From contig KV424116.1 of the NCBI GenBank assembly GCA_001632435.1, positions 1-45,099 of the forward strand: a stretch of 45,099 nucleotides of DNA. The letters are read 5' to 3'. Numbering within the stretch: position 1 is the stretch's first letter; the number at the start of each line of letters is the position of its first letter. The position numbers and the translations under genes are program-made. Below are positions 44,201 through 45,099 of the stretch, one piece after another. The notes beneath the pieces were generated by a model. The model saw only the letters and a program-made list of their open reading frames with translations. It made no database searches and was not told where the DNA came from. This stretch comes from Calocera cornea HHB12733. Lineage: Eukaryota; Basidiomycota; Dacrymycetes; Dacrymycetales; Dacrymycetaceae.

Positions 44201-44369
44201 CCGGCGCTATGGCCCGCGTTATCCGAGAGGATGGGTGTACACGCGAGTACAGACAAGGGAACCCAACCAGCAGTAGTGGGTCTCCATGACGGGTGCTGGT
44301 TCGTCTACATCCCGTCGATCAATGAGCAAATCCAATGTCGCGCATGCGATCATCGTGCGCAATATGTAC

Positions 44370-44391
44370 ATCGAAAAGCCATCGAAAAGCC
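44370..44391. repeat. 11-bp tandem duplication
   Basis: ATCGAAAAGCC occurs twice in succession (44370-44380 and 44381-44391). Confidence 0.85.
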
Positions 44392-44422
44392 ATGTGTGCA
44401 GTCGACAGGCTTCGTGATAAAC

Positions 44423-44450
44423 TTGCCAGTCGATGATTGCCAGTCGATGA
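44423..44450. repeat. 14-bp tandem duplication
   Basis: TTGCCAGTCGATGA occurs twice in succession (44423-44436 and 44437-44450), only 32 bp from the preceding tandem duplication. Confidence 0.85.
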
Positions 44451-45099
44451 TGGTTTTGGCCCCTTGGGCTGGATGACTGTGCCAGTGAGCGCGCGCATAC
44501 AAGTGATTGATTAGGGCAGGCAGACGCTCCTGCAACACAGACATTTTCGGAACAAACCAAAGTGAACAAATGACGCTTGGCCTGGAGTCCTGCGGGCAAC
44601 TTATGAGTTCTCCCACATTTCAGTCATTCCAAGGTTGATTCAATTCTACACAAGAAGTTATGCTACAGGGGCTATCTGAGTGTGTGCTTAGCAGCAATCC
44701 AATTCAACTTACTAGACGCAATCTTTTGAGTTCATGAGCAACAGCTCAGCACGAAACCAACGAGAGGGACCGTATTATAGATTATTGTGGACCCCAACCA
44801 TATTCTAGATTTTTTCCCCAAATTTCAACATAGTCTAGAAGATAACTCCACTAGCTGTTGTGCGCAGGCCACGTGCTTTGAACTGAATGCCATTTAATCT
44901 GCCCTCTAAGTTGCAGTCAGTAGTGTGAAGCTGATGCTTCAGCAGCTGTTTAGCACGGAGCCTTTGCAGGTCTTAGAAAGTACCTTCTAGAATACGGTGT
45001 CCAAGTCAGACTTATCATCTAGAATACCCTTGGAGAACACCTGTATTTTTGTCAGGAGTCAACCCATTTCGATGCCATATTGATTGCATACCGAGCGGG

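Larger units (their letters stand above)
44201..45099. other. right flank without a recognised gene
   Basis: Two small tandem duplications occur at 44370-44391 (11 bp twice) and 44423-44450 (14 bp twice). From about 44640 the sequence is A+T-richer and contains four CTAGA-type sites (near 44803, 44833, 44987 and 45019), two of them in a TCTAGAATAC context. No open frame of note is present. Confidence 0.55.

Noticed and set aside
44800..45030. TTCTAGAA-like sites as heat-shock elements
   Set aside because: The sites are few, unevenly spaced and not attached to any gene in the window.

Overview
The window is fungal nuclear DNA, most likely from a basidiomycete of the Agaricomycetes type. The protein-coding genes are cut by many short introns of about 48-75 nt with GTRNGY donors and YAG acceptors. 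Gene spacing is tight, and several proteins belong to fungal families: a WOPR (Gti1/Pac2) regulator, an Atg26-type sterol glucosyltransferase, an Iml2-like protein and a YML020W-like protein. No prokaryotic, organellar, CRISPR or tRNA signal was seen. One 125-nt run of N (31267-31391) is an assembly gap inside a gene.

Left and centre (about 0.8-36.6 kb) hold mostly conserved housekeeping genes. These are mitochondrial dihydrolipoamide dehydrogenase (minus), sterol 3-beta-glucosyltransferase (minus), the TPR subunit of TFIIIC (minus), an IML2/TTC39 protein (plus, divergent from TFIIIC), an intronless F-box protein (plus), a WOPR-domain transcription factor (plus) behind almost 3 kb without a recognisable gene, two tandem GH3 beta-glucosidases with PA14 inserts (minus), a very long YML020W-like alpha/beta-hydrolase-fold protein with a disordered N-terminal half (plus), and a second F-box-type protein (plus). 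G+C rises sharply from about 26 to 33 kb, across the second glucosidase and the YML020W-like gene.

The right part (about 36.6-45 kb) looks like a lineage-specific accessory region. Two paralogous genes for small secreted proteins (37564-38113 and 40818-41372, both minus) share exon 1 length, intron position, promoter block, 3' flank and an unusual C-terminus: a KPP-[KR]RKR basic cluster followed by seven residues ending DFEDL. They flank a SAM-dependent methyltransferase gene (38918-39855, minus). The first copy is bracketed by short inverted repeats. Further right (about 42.6-44.2 kb, minus) lies a decayed gene with at least five nonsense codons in otherwise coherent reading frames, all explainable by C:G-to-T:A transitions.

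The secreted pair and its surroundings are the strongest candidate for something undescribed. They could be Kex2-processed peptide precursors, or secreted effectors carrying a nuclear-localisation-like cluster. The intervening methyltransferase may be unrelated.
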